A stretch of DNA of 64,000 bases from Cryomorphaceae bacterium (GCA_019649675.1 BOWN01000004.1:1-64000); one strand, 5' to 3'. Numbered from the stretch's first letter, positions 35,391-48,305 are shown. Notes: a model not told the origin generated them from the letters alone. A program made the numbers and translations.

Positions 35391-36083
35391 ATGACTTATA
35401 TCGTATTAATTATCTCGGTCTTTATTGGAGCACTTATAGTGCAGGCAGTAAAAGAATTAAATGCAAATGCAATCAAGCTATTGCTTGCATTCTCTGGGGC
35501 ATACTTGTTTACCATTTCTGTTTTTCATCTGCTTCCCGAGATTTATTCAGGCGGAAATAAAACTGTTGGCATTTTCATACTCTTGGGTTTCATCCTTCAG
35601 ATCATCTTAGAGTTTTTCTCTCAAGGAATTGAACATGGCCATACACACATACACAACAGAGCCATTCCCATATCAATGCTCATAAGTTTAGCAATTCACG
35701 CCTATTTAGAAGGCATGCCTCTTGCTGATGTAGATGCGCATGGTCATACACATCATTTTCAAGACTCACTACTAACAGGAATTGCGATACATAAAATTCC
35801 AGTTACCATTGTTCTAATGAGTCTTTTTGCACAAGCTGGTTACTCAAAAATAAAGTCTTTTGGTTTTATTGCCATCTTTGCTCTTACGGCACCACTTGGT
35901 ACACTTTCAGGAAATTTAATTCAAGAACTCAGCCAGTACAACAACGGAATTATGGCTATAGTGGTTGGTATTTTCTTACACATTTCTACCACCATCCTCT
36001 TCGAAAGCTCTGAAGGACACAAATTCAATATACAAAAACTCTTGGTTATTGGACTAGGAATTGTGTTGGCTTGGATGATCTAA
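35391..36083 (+). CDS. ZIP family metal transporter
   Basis: HLLPEIY; HAYLEGMPLADVDAHGHTHH; AIHKIPVTIVL. Confidence 0.88.
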   Translation: MTYIVLIISVFIGALIVQAVKELNANAIKLLLAFSGAYLFTISVFHLLPEIYSGGNKTVGIFILLGFILQIILEFFSQGIEHGHTHIHNRAIPISMLISLAIHAYLEGMPLADVDAHGHTHHFQDSLLTGIAIHKIPVTIVLMSLFAQAGYSKIKSFGFIAIFALTAPLGTLSGNLIQELSQYNNGIMAIVVGIFLHISTTILFESSEGHKFNIQKLLVIGLGIVLAWMI

Positions 36084-36091
36084 AACCAGCA

Positions 36092-37366
36092 TTAATACCC
36101 GTATTTATCCTTCCATCTTATTTTTAAAAATGCACGCATGGCAGACTCCCTGGTGTTATCACCTGGTTCAAAAAACTTTTCACCACACATTTCGTCTGGA
36201 AGAAATTCTTGGTCCACAAACTGATTGGCATAATCGTGTGCATACTTATAGTCTTTACCATAATCAAGATCTTTCATCAGCTTTGTAGGGGCATTTCTAA
36301 GATGAAGCGGCACAGACAAATCTCCAGTTTGTTTTACCATTGCTTGTGCCTTATTTATAGCAGTATAAGAAGCATTGCTTTTTTCAGAACAGGCTAAATA
36401 AGTTACACATTGCGCCAAAATAATTCTACTCTCTGGCATGCCTATCGTTGTGACGGCCTGAAAACAATTATTGGCCATAATTAAGGCTGTAGGATTGGCA
36501 TTACCTATATCTTCACTGGCGGCAATTAACAAGCGTCTGGCAATAAATTTAACATCTTCGCCACCTTCAAGCATTCTAGCCAGCCAATATACAGAAGCAT
36601 TTGGATCGCTGCCACGAATGGATTTAATTAATGCAGAAGCAATATCGTAATGCTGTTCCCCTGCTTTATCATAGATCGCAATAACTTGTTGGGCGTGCTT
36701 TGCCACTAAAGCATCGTCAATCATCACTTTATGAGAAGATTCTGAATTCACAATGAGCTCAAATACATTTAACAGCTTACGCGCATCGCCACCTGATAGT
36801 CTTAATAGAGCTTTATCTTCTTTGATCACAATCTCTTTACGAGCCAATTTTTCATCCTCAGAAATGGCTCTCTTGAGTAAATGTTGTAAATCTTCTTTTA
36901 AAAAATGTTCCAGGGTATACACTTGACATCTCGATAACAATGCAGGTATCACTTCAAAGGATGGATTTTCGGTGGTTGCACCAATTAGAGTAACTACACC
37001 GGTTTCTACAGCACCTAAAAGAGAGTCTTGCTGGGACTTGCTAAATCGATGTATCTCATCGATAAATAAGACAGGGCTATCTGTTCCAAACAAACCTCTA
37101 CCCTTAGCTTTTTCAATCACCTCACGCACATCTTTTACACCAGAATTTATGGCACTCAGCGTATAAATTTCTCTATTGAGCTGCTGTGCAATAATCTGCG
37201 CCAAAGTTGTTTTTCCTACCCCAGGCGGACCCCATAATACAATAGAAGGCAAAACACCCGAATCCATGGCCTTGCGAAAAACAGTGTCTTTTCCGACCAA
37301 GTGAGCTTGCCCGACAAATTCTTCAATATTTTTAGGCCGTAATCGTTCTGCTAAAGGTTGATTCAT
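36092..37366 (-). CDS. rarA: Replication-associated recombination protein A (AAA ATPase)
   Basis: PLAERLRPKNIEEFVGQAHLVG, LWGPPGVGKTTLAQIIA, FIDEIHRFSKSQQDSLLGAVE, LIGATTENPSFEV. Confidence 0.95.
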   Translation of the reverse strand: MNQPLAERLRPKNIEEFVGQAHLVGKDTVFRKAMDSGVLPSIVLWGPPGVGKTTLAQIIAQQLNREIYTLSAINSGVKDVREVIEKAKGRGLFGTDSPVLFIDEIHRFSKSQQDSLLGAVETGVVTLIGATTENPSFEVIPALLSRCQVYTLEHFLKEDLQHLLKRAISEDEKLARKEIVIKEDKALLRLSGGDARKLLNVFELIVNSESSHKVMIDDALVAKHAQQVIAIYDKAGEQHYDIASALIKSIRGSDPNASVYWLARMLEGGEDVKFIARRLLIAASEDIGNANPTALIMANNCFQAVTTIGMPESRIILAQCVTYLACSEKSNASYTAINKAQAMVKQTGDLSVPLHLRNAPTKLMKDLDYGKDYKYAHDYANQFVDQEFLPDEMCGEKFFEPGDNTRESAMRAFLKIRWKDKYGY

Positions 37367-37409
37367 AGATTTGAATATTCTACTCAAATATAAATTAAAA
37401 AACAAAAGC

Positions 37410-37434
37410 CTTACGAAATTCCGCAAGGCTTTTG
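37410..37434 (-). terminator. Hairpin terminator-like (aaaagccttacg...cgcaaggctttt)
   Basis: Inverted repeat with A/T tails in intergenic space between the 37507 ORF and rarA. Confidence 0.6.
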
Positions 37435-37457
37435 ACTGTGATTAATCAATTAATAAA

Positions 37458-37478
37458 AAACCCACCAAAGAGGTGGGA
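37458..37478 (-). terminator. Hairpin cccacc-aaaga-ggtggg
   Basis: Inverted repeat directly downstream of the ORF ending at 37507. Confidence 0.55.
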
Positions 37479-37506
37479 ATATAAATTACATTTTTTGAAA
37501 CAAATC

Positions 37507-37881
37507 TTATTTTTTTGAATCCATTCTTTTAAGTCTAGTCAAATTAAGTGAGATTTCTTTTCGATCTTCTGTTGACAATTCGAGCTTTATCATAGCTTTT
37601 TTTAAAACATCATTCTTGTCAATATCAGACAATTTAGATTTTAAAAAAAAGTTAGAAATCATTTTAGAGCGAATTTTGTTATCTGATTCTTTAACTAATA
37701 CCTTTTCAACCATTAGATATAATTGTTTAATTTGTATTTTTTGTTCCTCTTTAGTAAGGGAATTCAAAACCTCAACATTATTAGAAGTAGCATCTTGAAC
37801 TTTAGATGGGTCTTGTTGACAAGAAAGTGCGAAAATTGCAGCTAAACTTAATACTAATTTTAATCTCATAATCTTACTCAT
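37507..37881 (-). CDS. Small predicted lipoprotein
   Basis: Signal peptide MRLKLVLSLAAIFALSC (lipobox) followed by a charged helical region. Confidence 0.6.
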   Translation of the reverse strand: MSKIMRLKLVLSLAAIFALSCQQDPSKVQDATSNNVEVLNSLTKEEQKIQIKQLYLMVEKVLVKESDNKIRSKMISNFFLKSKLSDIDKNDVLKKAMIKLELSTEDRKEISLNLTRLKRMDSKK

Positions 37882-37928
37882 TTAATACTTAACAATATTA
37901 GTAAATTGGTTTGTTCTAAAAAAATAAA

Positions 37929-37954
37929 AGGTTAGGATATCCTAACCTTTTATT
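37929..37954 (-). terminator. Palindromic terminator after dnaK
   Basis: aaaaggttaggatatcctaacctttt perfect palindrome immediately after the dnaK stop. Confidence 0.85.
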
Positions 37955-37972
37955 TAAAATTATCAACCTAAT

Positions 37973-39853
37973 CTATTTCACCTCTTCAAAATCAACATCG
38001 GTTACATCTTCTGTTGTTGATTCCGATGTTTCAGCTTCAGGGTCTGCACCTTCAGCATTAGATTGAGTATACATCTCTTGAGAAGCCGCTTGGAAAATCT
38101 GATTTAAAGTATCCATAGCAGCATCAATAGCTGGAATATCTTGAGCCTCATGTGCTTTTTTCAATTCTGCAATAGCATCTTCAATCGGTTGCTTTTTATC
38201 TGCAGGCAATTTATCACCAAACTCAGCAATTTGCTTTTCTGTTTGGAAAATCATCTGATCTGCAGCATTTAGTTTATCAACTTTTTCTTTTGCTGACTTA
38301 TCTGCATCTTCATTGGCTTTAGCTTCATCACGCATCTTTTGAATTTCTTCATCTGTTAAACCAGATGAAGATTCAATCTTAATATGTTGTTCTTTACCAG
38401 TAGATTTGTCTTTTGCAGAGACCTTCATGATACCATTGGCATCAATATCAAAAGTAACTTCAATTTGTGGTACGCCTCTTTGTGCTGGTGGAATATCAGC
38501 CAACTGAAAGCGACCAATTGTTTTGTTATCTGCAGCCATAGATCGTTCTCCCTGAAGCACATGAATATCTACAGCTGGCTGATTATCTGCTGCTGTAGAA
38601 AATACTTGAGATTTGTTCGTAGGGATAGTTGTATTGGCATCAATAAGCTTTGTAAATACAGCACCCATTGTTTCAATACCTAAAGATAATGGTGTAACAT
38701 CTAATAAAAGTACATCTTTTACTTCTCCTGTAAGAACTCCTCCTTGAATAGCTGCTCCAACTGCAACAACCTCATCAGGATTCACTCCTTTTGAGGGCTT
38801 CTTACCAAAGAATTCTTCAACAATGGACTGAATTGCAGGAATTCGTGTTGAACCACCTACTAAAATAACTTCATCGATTTCATTTTTATCTAAACCAGAA
38901 TCAGCTAAAGCTTTCTTACAAGGTGCTATAGATCTTTGAATTAATGAATCGGCAATTTTCTCAAAATGAGACCGAGTTAAAGTTCTAACCAAGTGCTTAG
39001 GACCAGAATCGGTTGCTGTAACATAAGGTAAGTTAATTTCTGTTTGAGTTGAAGAAGATAACTCAACTTTTGCTTTTTCAGCTGCTTCTTTAAACGTTGA
39101 AGCGCCATTGGATCTTTACGTAAATCAATAGATTCTTCAGCTTTAAATTCTTCAGCCAACCAATCAATAATCACTTGATCAAAGTCATCTCCCCTAAATG
39201 AGTATCACCGTTAGTAGATTTGACTTCAAAAACACCATCACCCAATTCAAGAATAGAAATATCAAAAGTACCACCACCAAGGTCAAATACCGCAATATTA
39301 ACATCTTTATCTTTCTTATCAAGACCGTAAGCTAGTGCAGCTGCAGTAGGTTCGTTAATGATACGTCTTACTTTTAATCCTGCGACCTCACCGGCTTCTT
39401 TTGTTGCTTGTCTTTGAGAATCATTAAAATAAGCTGGAACAGTAATTACAGCTTCATTTACATCTTGACCTAAATATTCTTCGGCCGTTTTTTTCATTTT
39501 CTGAAGCACCATCGCAGAAATTTCTTGTGGTGTATACATTCGACCATCAATATCTACACGTGGGGTATTGTTATCACCTTTTACTACTGAATAAGGTACA
39601 TTCTTAATCTCCTTTGCACACTTATCAAAGGTCTCACCCATAAAACGCTTGACAGAAAATATTGTTTTTTAGGGTTTGTTATTGCTTGTCTTTTGCAGGA
39701 TCACCAACTTTACGCTCACCGCCTTCTACAAAGGCAACAATAGATGGTGTTGTTCTTTTTCCTTCGCATTAGCAATAACAACTGGTTCGTTCCTTCCATT
39801 ACCGATACACAGGAGTTCGTTGTACCCAAGTCAATTCCGATAATTTTACTCAT
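37973..39853 (-). CDS. dnaK: Molecular chaperone DnaK (several frameshifts)
   Basis: ATG at 39853 gives [77 protein letters not shown]. Confidence 0.95.
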
Positions 39854-39997
39854 ATTTAAAAATTTAATTTGTTTTTATTTTACTTTCTAAAGTCAATCAT
39901 TGTGCCATTAAGAAATTCAAAGAAACAAGCATAAAAAAAGTCATATTTTGACAGATTCAAAGCCAAAACATGACATTTTAAATGACATAATGTCTGA

Positions 39998-41087
39998 TTA
40001 ATTTACATAAAGGGTATCAACACCGTCGTCAAAATCAAACTCAAAATAAGCAAAATTAAGGTGTCTGGTTATATCATTAAAAGCAATCTCATCATTACTG
40101 AAATTATTGATTTTAACGCCTTTTAAAACACTAAAAGATCTGGAAGAAAGAATACCTATACCATTATCAATATTAGAGAACTCTGGTCGATCTGTAACGA
40201 GAGAATTAGAATTTTGATTTAGCAAAATATATGTGGATAAATTTTGACCAGCAGCCATTAGAGTAATATCCAAACAGGCATGTGAAAGAGTTGCTTGTGT
40301 AATTTGCATGCCTTTAACTTGTCTGTAAACATTTGGATTTTCATCAATATTAACCGCAAGGAAATTTAAAAATTGGTCTGCTTCAAGACTAATAGATTCT
40401 GGTGTGATAGAAGAAGTTGGTAATCGGTATGGAAAAGTCCAGTCAATATATTTATGAGTAGTATCTGAAAGATTTGAAATTTGTTGCTCTACATAGTGAA
40501 AGCGAATTTTAAGCTCGTATAAAGCTGCTCCTTCTAAAGGGGCCACTCAACTGTGACAGGATAATTTCCATTGGGAATAAGATTTAAAGCAGAAGCTGGA
40601 TTAGGTTTATAATCTGTAAGGACTGAGTACATCAATGGGTATTGATTAGAAGCAATAACAGTATCTGAACTCTTATCATAAACATGAGCGCTGTAATACC
40701 TTTCATTATTTATTGATGCATCTGATTTATAAATAATTTGGTCAGGTGCACTAAAAATACCCTCTTCTGGCTTAACAGAGTTAAATGTAGGCTCCATTTC
40801 AATGAAATTGGTCTCAATATATTGGCCTGCAGCAATTCGATACTCAATTAAGCGCAATCCAACCTCTTCTTGGTTGTAATGAAGAGAATCAAATTCTTGA
40901 GCCATAGACATCACATCTCCCTGACCTAAAAAGCCTTATTTAATTTGACATAATGTACCGAATCCTGAGCATTTAAAATACCGTAAACAACAGGAATATC
41001 TTTCCAATCCGCAATAATATCTAAATCGTTATCACAAGAAACTACAGAAGCTAATGTGATCAATACTAAAAGTGTTTTTCTAATCAT
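39998..41087 (-). CDS. DUF4249-like lipoprotein (frameshifted)
   Basis: MIRKTLLVLITLASVVSC lipobox; DIPVVYGILNAQDSVHYVKLNKAF N-terminal pattern; three overlapping-frame ORFs. Confidence 0.55.
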
Positions 41088-41111
41088 GTGAGCAAAGGTA
41101 TAATATTTTCT

Positions 41112-41119
41112 TATTTTTG
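41112..41119 (+). promoter_or_regulatory. Putative -7 box TATTTTTG
   Basis: TAnnTTTG match 22 nt before the ATG at 41142 in a divergent intergenic gap. Confidence 0.4.
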
Positions 41120-41141
41120 TTGACCAAAAGAATCTCGATCT

Positions 41142-42313
41142 ATGAAACAATTATCGTGCCTATATTTATCTTCTATTGTTAGACTTTTCATCTGCTGCTC
41201 AACAGACTGTTCATAAAAAACTAAACCAAATTTTACTAGAGGAATCTTTCAGTGAATTGAACGACATATGGCCGGTTATTACCAACGACGACAACTTTTT
41301 GTTTTTGACAAGGAGAGTATTTCATGAACCGAACTAAAAGGGAAACACCTTACGCGATTATGGCAAATTGGGAAAATGATTTAAATTCTTTTAGTCTTCG
41401 TTCATCCTTAATGTTAGGACCAGCAGAAAGCTCATACCAAAGCTTAGGTCTTATTTTTAGAGCAAGTAATGATGGTCAGTCTGCCTTGATATGCGATATC
41501 AATAAATCACATCGATTTAGAATACGTCAATTGCGCAATGGAACCTACCAAATTATTACTGCTGAAGGAAAAGACGGTTGGATTAAAAATAATGTAATTA
41601 AAGGAATCAATGAATACAACGATATTAATATTAAAACAAACGGTTCTGACCACGATATTTTTATAAATGGTAGTCTCGTTTATAGTTTTAGAATCGAAAA
41701 TCTTGAAGCTGGTTCTTTTGGTATATTAATAGGACCAGAAACTAAAGGTCGAATAGATTATTTTAATATTTATGCAGATGAACATTACAGAGATAAATCA
41801 AAAATTTATTTATCAGATGATGAAATAAGAGACCTGATAACAGAAAATGATGATTTAAAGATAAAACTAGAACAATCTTTGGATGCACGAGCTTTAGAAT
41901 TAGAAAATGCCATTCGAATACTAGAAAATCAATTAAAGACCATGCGTTTGGTAAATGAACAACTTGATAAAGAAAACTCTCAATATGCCATTATTAAATC
42001 TGCTGTAGACACCAATCAAGTTGATCTATTAATGGACTTGAGTCACAAAGTAATTAATAAAACACTAGAGAACAGACAGCTTAAAATTGAAAACAAATTG
42101 ATGACAGATTCGCTTAAAAGTGTAAAAATGAATTTCGAAAATTTAGAAGTCGAATTATTTCAAAAAGTCATTGATAAAAAAATAGAAGAACAGCAATTTA
42201 TTGACTCTATATTAGTGAAGTTTTGCCAAGTAGATAGTTTACTTAATCAAAACGAACCCTTTCTGCAAGACAGTTTAATAAGAATCGATTCATTGTTGAT
42301 TGAAACCCCCTAA
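41142..42313 (+). CDS. Secreted protein: LamG/DUF1080-like beta domain plus long coiled coil (N-terminal frameshift)
   Basis: Upstream ATG 41142 with hydrophobic leader; [39 protein letters not shown]...[21 protein letters not shown], then heptad-rich helix. Confidence 0.6.
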
Positions 42314-42330
42314 AACACAAACAGAATAAG

Positions 42331-43149
42331 ATGTCTGTACAAAAGAAAAATTTCAAAAGAATTACCACCAACGTGCTTCAGGAAATGAAGCGAGATGGTG
42401 AAAAAATTAGCATGCTTACTGCCTATGATTTTACAATGGCAAAAATGGTTGATGCTGCTGGAATTGATATCATACTAGTAGGCGATTCTGCCTCAAATGT
42501 TATGGCAGGACACGAAACCACACTTCCTATCACATTAGATCAAATGATTTACCATGCTTCATCTGTAATTCGTGCAATATACAGAGCATTAGTGGTAGTC
42601 GACTTACCATTTGGAACCTATCAAGGAAACTCTAAAGAAGCTTTAAATTCTGCAATTAGAGTGATGAAAGAATCTGGAGCTCATTCAGTAAAACTTGAAG
42701 GTGGCGCAGAAATTATAGAGTCTATTGAACGTATTTTAACAGCTGGAATTCCAGTAATGGGACATTTAGGTCTTACACCTCAATCCATATACAAATTTGG
42801 AACCTATACTGTTAGAGCAAACGAAGAAGCAGAAGCCAATAAACTAATTGAAGATGCAAAACTTCTCGAAAAAGCTGGGTGCTTTGCCATTGTATTAGAA
42901 AAAGTTCCTGCTGATCTTGGAGAAAAAGTAGCAAAAAGCCTAAAAATTCCTGTGATAGGAATAGGTGCAGGTGGCCAAGTAGACGGTCAAGTACTCGTTA
43001 CTCATGATTTATTGGGAATGACTCACGAATTTAACCCACGTTTTTTAAGAAGGTACCTTTCTTTATATGAACAAATCACAGATGCCATTAAGTCTTATGT
43101 AAAAGATGTTAAAACTGCTGATTTTCCAAACGAAAAAGAACAATATTAA
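42331..43149 (+). CDS. panB: 3-methyl-2-oxobutanoate hydroxymethyltransferase
   Basis: [50 protein letters not shown]. Confidence 0.96.
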   Translation: MSVQKKNFKRITTNVLQEMKRDGEKISMLTAYDFTMAKMVDAAGIDIILVGDSASNVMAGHETTLPITLDQMIYHASSVIRAIYRALVVVDLPFGTYQGNSKEALNSAIRVMKESGAHSVKLEGGAEIIESIERILTAGIPVMGHLGLTPQSIYKFGTYTVRANEEAEANKLIEDAKLLEKAGCFAIVLEKVPADLGEKVAKSLKIPVIGIGAGGQVDGQVLVTHDLLGMTHEFNPRFLRRYLSLYEQITDAIKSYVKDVKTADFPNEKEQY

Positions 43150-43817
43150 TGATTGAAGTTCTTTACGAAGACAATCACATCATTGCCGTAAACAAAAAAT
43201 CAGGTGATCTGGTTCAGGGAGACAAAACAGGTGACAAACCTTTAAGTGAATCTGTTAAAGATTATTTACGTGATAAATACAATAAACCAGGCAATGTTTT
43301 TTGTGGTGTCATCCATCGTCTAGACCGACCTGTTAGTGGATTGGTACTTTTTGCAAAAACGAGCAAAGCACTTTCCAGAATGAATGAATTGTTTAGAACT
43401 AAATCCATTCAAAAAACTTATTGGGCAATTGTAGAAAATGCACCTCATGAGGCGCATGATACCTTAGAACATTATCTCATTAAGAATCAACAAAAAAACA
43501 AATCACACGCCTATTTAAAACCACATACTGGGGCTTTAAAGGCTGTATTAAACTACAAAACACTAAAACACCTAGATCGATATACTTTACTCGAAGTTAA
43601 TCCCATTTCGGGAAGACATCATCAAATTAGAGTTCAATTATCTACAATAAATTCAATAATTAAAGGCGACTTAAAGTACGGAGCAAAACGATCAAACAAA
43701 GACGCATCTATTTGCTTGCATGCAAGAGAAATAAACTTTATTCACCCTGTCAAAAAAGAAATGATAAAGATCTGTGCACCACCTCCAAAAAATCCAATTT
43801 GGAAAGCCTGTTTATAA
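43149..43817 (+). CDS. RluA family pseudouridine synthase
   Basis: GVIHRLDRPVSGLVLFAKTSKA; SGRHHQIRVQLS. Confidence 0.92.
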   Translation: MIEVLYEDNHIIAVNKKSGDLVQGDKTGDKPLSESVKDYLRDKYNKPGNVFCGVIHRLDRPVSGLVLFAKTSKALSRMNELFRTKSIQKTYWAIVENAPHEAHDTLEHYLIKNQQKNKSHAYLKPHTGALKAVLNYKTLKHLDRYTLLEVNPISGRHHQIRVQLSTINSIIKGDLKYGAKRSNKDASICLHAREINFIHPVKKEMIKICAPPPKNPIWKACL

Positions 43818-43882
43818 CTTCTTTATTAACGCAATAAATAGCCACCAGCAAACCCTGTGGCTCCAGTAATTAATATCTTTAT

Positions 43883-44455
43883 TTATTTCCAAATTATTTT
43901 ATTTTCCATCCCAGAACGTCGATTTCCTTTTTGATTTATTTTATCATTTGATCTCCCTAAATACAAGAACCCAAGAATAGTGTCTTTTTTTTCAAACCCT
44001 AAGTAGATTTTCATTTCATCAGAATAAGTCACACCACCAGTTGTCCAGTGAACTGCAATATTTTTTTCTGCAGCAGACAATAATATATTTTGAACAGAAC
44101 AAGATACAGCAACAATTTCCTCAAGAAAAGGAATCTTAGAATGCTCTGTATTTTTAGCCACAACAGCAATAATATGCGAAGCCAAAAGTGGTGTACTTAA
44201 TAGTTTATCATATTTAATTTTCTGAAAAGATTCAGGCGCAACTTTTGACCTATACGTATCGGATTGAAAAGTGGCAAAATCTTGTCTAGAGGAACCAGAA
44301 AAAACAACAAATCGCCATGGTTCGGTAAACCCATGAGTGGGCGCCCAATTTGCTGATTCCAAAATATCTTTTATTTCCTGATCAGGAATTATATCAGGAG
44401 TAAAAAATTGAGGCTTAATATTTCTTCTATGCTTTATAATGGTTTCTAATTCCAT
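43883..44455 (-). CDS. Nitroreductase family protein
   Basis: RRNIKPQFF, ILESANWAPTHGFTEPWRFVVFSG; VSCSVQNILLSAAEKNIAVHWTTGG. Confidence 0.88.
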   Translation of the reverse strand: MELETIIKHRRNIKPQFFTPDIIPDQEIKDILESANWAPTHGFTEPWRFVVFSGSSRQDFATFQSDTYRSKVAPESFQKIKYDKLLSTPLLASHIIAVVAKNTEHSKIPFLEEIVAVSCSVQNILLSAAEKNIAVHWTTGGVTYSDEMKIYLGFEKKDTILGFLYLGRSNDKINQKGNRRSGMENKIIWK

Positions 44456-44517
44456 ATCATCATTTATTTAGCTCTATTAATATAGTACCAACAAATCATT
44501 TAGTCACTTATTGTAAA

Positions 44518-46952
44518 TTAAAATGGATCTACATCCACACGTACTTTCACGCCTTTAAAATTGTCATGACTTAAAAGTCCATTTACAAAACGACTTAACT
44601 TTTGTTTTGAATCCGAATAAGACAAATCTCTTTCTACCTTGAGAAGGATTTGTTTTTGGTAATAACCTTTCAAACGCTCAAAAGCAGGATATTCAGGTCC
44701 TAAAACGCGTTGCTCAAAAACAGTACGCATAGCAGTTGCCAAAAATGATGAAGCCTGTTCTGCCACTCGCCTATTTCTATGACGAACCAAAATGTGTATT
44801 AACCTGAAATAAGGCGGATACCTAAATGCTTGGCGTTCTACTAATTGTCCTTTTAATAAGTCTTTGTAATTATGACCTTTAACCAACTTTAATATCTCAT
44901 GGTTAGGTTCAAAACTCTGAATTATAACTTGACTTTCTGACTTTTTTCGCCCTGCCCTTCCCGACACCTGACAAAGCATTTGGAAAGCGCGCTCGAAAGC
45001 TCTAAAATCAGGAAAGTTTAACATTTGATCGGCACTTAGAACACCTACTAAGCCTACGTGAGAAAAATCTAAGCCTTTTGAAATCATTTGTGTTCCTACA
45101 AGAATATCTATTTCCTGATCTTCAAACGCATTTAAAATATTTTCATAGGAATCTTTCTTACGCGTGGTATCAAGATCCATTCGTCGGATTACCTGTTCCG
45201 GGAAAAACCCCTGTAATTCGTCTTCAATTTTTTCAGTACCAAAACCTTTAAGCTTTACATCATGATTGTTACAAGCCTTACAATTTGTAGAAGTTTTTTC
45301 GGCATAGCCGCAATAATGACATCTTAAGCGATGTGTACTCTTATGGTAAGTTAAACTTACATCACAGTGCTTACAATGTGGTACATGACCACAAGATTGA
45401 CATTCCTGTTGAGGCGCGAAACCACGTCTATTTTGAAATAACAAGACCTGCTCACCACGCTCTAAAGTATCCTGAATGGCCATTAACAAAGCCTCAGAAA
45501 AATGTCCATTCATCCTTTTACGCTTATAAGCATGTGCAATATCTACAATATGTATTTTAGGGAAACCAAAGCCTCCAAAACGCTGCTTTATAGAAAAAAA
45601 AACCGTATTTGCCTTTGCTTACATTATAAGCTGTTTCTAATGATGGTGTAGCTGTTCCAAGAATAACCTTACTGTTATAATGATGTCCCATAAAAACAGC
45701 TACATCACGAGCTTGATATCGCGGTGCAGGGTCTTGCTGCTTAAAGAACTTTCATGTTCTTCGTCAACAATGATCATTCCAAGATCATCAAATGGCAAAA
45801 ACACTGAAGAACGTGCACCTATAATAATCGGAAAACGTAAGTTCATCTTTACGTCACGCCATAATTCAGCTCTTTCATTCATTCCAAATCGAGAATGATA
45901 GACACCAACCAAATCGCCAAAAGCATGTTTTAAACGAAAACTAATTGAGTGGTTAAAGCGATTTCTGGAACTAAAAATAACACTTGTTTACCAGAATCGA
46001 TAACCGACTTAATAAGATGAATGTAAACTTCAGTTTTACCGCTGGAAGTTACGCCATGCAAAGGTTTACCTTATTATCCGTGGTATTTAAATATTGTAGT
46101 GCATTCTTTTGTTCTTCGTTAAGATCAGCCATTGGCGTACATTGCATCTGTTTTTGTTCTAAACGATTTACTTCAAGATCATAAAGCTCAATGATTTCTT
46201 TCTTCACCAAGCCTTTACTGTAGGAAGTTTTAAGGCATGACGCTTACAAAATTGATGAAATGGAACTTCGGTTTTAGGTTCCAATAAAAATTGCTCCAAA
46301 ATTCTTCTTGCCTTGGCGAATAACGATGTGTATTTAACAAAATTATTGCTGTTTCAGAATTTAAGCCCGGACGAAGTCGCATCATCTTTCGAATCTTTGG
46401 TCTGTACCGTTCAAAACCTCATCTTCGATCTCCACCAATTTCAACTCCTGCATTTTTTAACAAAAGGTAAGACTGTTTTACGTTGTAAGATCTGAGAAAT
46501 TTCATGAATCTTTAAACGCTGTTGAAGTTGAAGAGCCTCAATAATGAGATATTCAGCATCATTAAGCTTAGAAGTATCTTTGTCCCATTTGGGATGGATG
46601 ACAATGTATGTTTCATTAGCCAGCTTAAACGAAGATGGTAAAGCAGCATTCATTACCTCCCCAAAAGAGCACATATAATAATTAGCAATCCACTGCCACA
46701 GATCGATATGTTTAGGTGAAACTATTGGCGATTCATCCAACACTTCAATAACAAACTTAAGCTCGTAATCAGGCTTAGTATGATGAATTGAATCTATGAT
46801 ACCAGCATAAACCTTAGAACGACCAAAGGTACAGCAACTCTACAACCCTGAATTGCTTTCGATAAATGTTCTTCCCCTATCTGATAAGTAAACTTTAGCT
46901 TTAATGGCAGAGGGAGTATGACATCTACATATGTTGATTCACCTCTGATCAA
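44518..46952 (-). CDS. priA: Primosomal protein N' (replication restart helicase; several frameshifts, TTG start uncertain)
   Basis: [32 protein letters not shown] zinc region; [29 protein letters not shown]-term [21 protein letters not shown] at ~46.9 kb. Confidence 0.93.
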
Positions 46953-48086
46953 ACTTTTTTGTATTTCATTTTTTTCGAGCCTTGATACATTTCGTATTTT
47001 ACAAATCTACATTCTAATTTAGCCTGATATATCTCAATCTTTCTGGAAGCTCGAAGTCCCACGTGCTTTAGACCGTCCATGTGCGAAGTTAAAAACCATG
47101 CCTCGGCTCCAGAATAATTTTTCTTAAGTGTATTTCCAATGCTTTTATACATCTCGGGAATATCTGCTTGAATACGGACCCCATAAGGCGGATTAAAAAC
47201 CAAATGCGTAGGACCTTCAGGCTTTTTGTTTCGAAGAAATTCTTGCAGTGAATTTCTATATAATCTTCGAGACCTGAATTTACAATATTTAATTTTGCTG
47301 AAGCAACAGTATCGGATTCAAATCATAACCAATAATTTGACCATAACAATCTTGAGCTCTTTTTAATTGACTTCTGCGGATCAACTTCCAAAGCGATTCA
47401 TCATAATCAGGCCAATCCTGAAATGCAAAATGTTCCCGATTGAAATTTGCAGGGATATTAGCACCAATCATAGCAGCTTCAATAAGAAAAGTACCAGAGC
47501 CACACATGCCGTCTATAAAATGAGATTTCTTGTCCCATCCGCTAAGTAATATTAATCCTGCAGCTAATGCCTCAGAAATAGGCGCTTCATTGGTTTCCAA
47601 ACGATAGCCTCTTTTGTGTAAAGACTTTCCAGAACTATCTATAGACAAGGTACAAGTCTCATCTGTGATATGCACGTTTATTCTTAAATTCGGATGATCA
47701 AGGTCCACGTCTGGACGCATGCCACATTTTTCCCTAAACTGATCAACTATGGCATCTTTTGTTTTCAATGCAACATAAAGTGAATGATTAAAATATGGAG
47801 AATTCACAAAGGAATCTACAGCAAACTTATCATCAATACTCATGTAGTGTTCCCAATCAATATTACGAAGTTCACGATAAAGTTGATCTTCATTACGAAC
47901 CTTAAAATTTTTAATAGGTTTGATAATCCTTACCGCTGTTCGTAAAGATAGATTGGCTTTATACATAAAACCCAAATCGCCTTTAAATTTTACAGCTCTG
48001 CGGAGTGTTTTGATATCTTGTGCACCAAGTTGGAGTAATTCTTTTGCAAGCACATCTTCTAAACCATGATATGTCTTGGCAATCAT
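46949..48086 (-). CDS. THUMP domain class I SAM-dependent RNA methyltransferase (RlmL-like; frameshifted)
   Basis: MIAKTYHGLEDVLAKELLQLGAQDIKTLRRAVKFKGD; FIDGMCGSGTFLIEAAMIGANIPAN; MVFNPPYGVRI. Confidence 0.92.
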
Positions 48087-48305
48087 TTCAAAGTTATAAT
48101 TGCTTGTTTTTTTTGCACTTCTTTAAATTTAGAATTATGATCTTGTTGTGAAATCAAATTTAGATTTCTGTATTATAAAATTTCAAATCGTGGCAATAAA
48201 AATATTGTTTTAAGTCAGAGTATTAAATAAATTCTAAATAATATTATTGAAATAATATTTTTGTTACTTTATTTTGTATAACTTTGATTAATAAAATTAT
48301 ACAAA

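Noticed and set aside
37410-37478. Two successive hairpins considered as a small RNA or riboswitch
   Set aside because: Simple GC-core stems with A/T tails directly after a gene end; best read as terminators.
37973-39853. Programmed frameshifting in dnaK
   Set aside because: Several scattered indels, no slippery/pseudoknot context, and similar breaks in many unrelated genes point to sequence errors.
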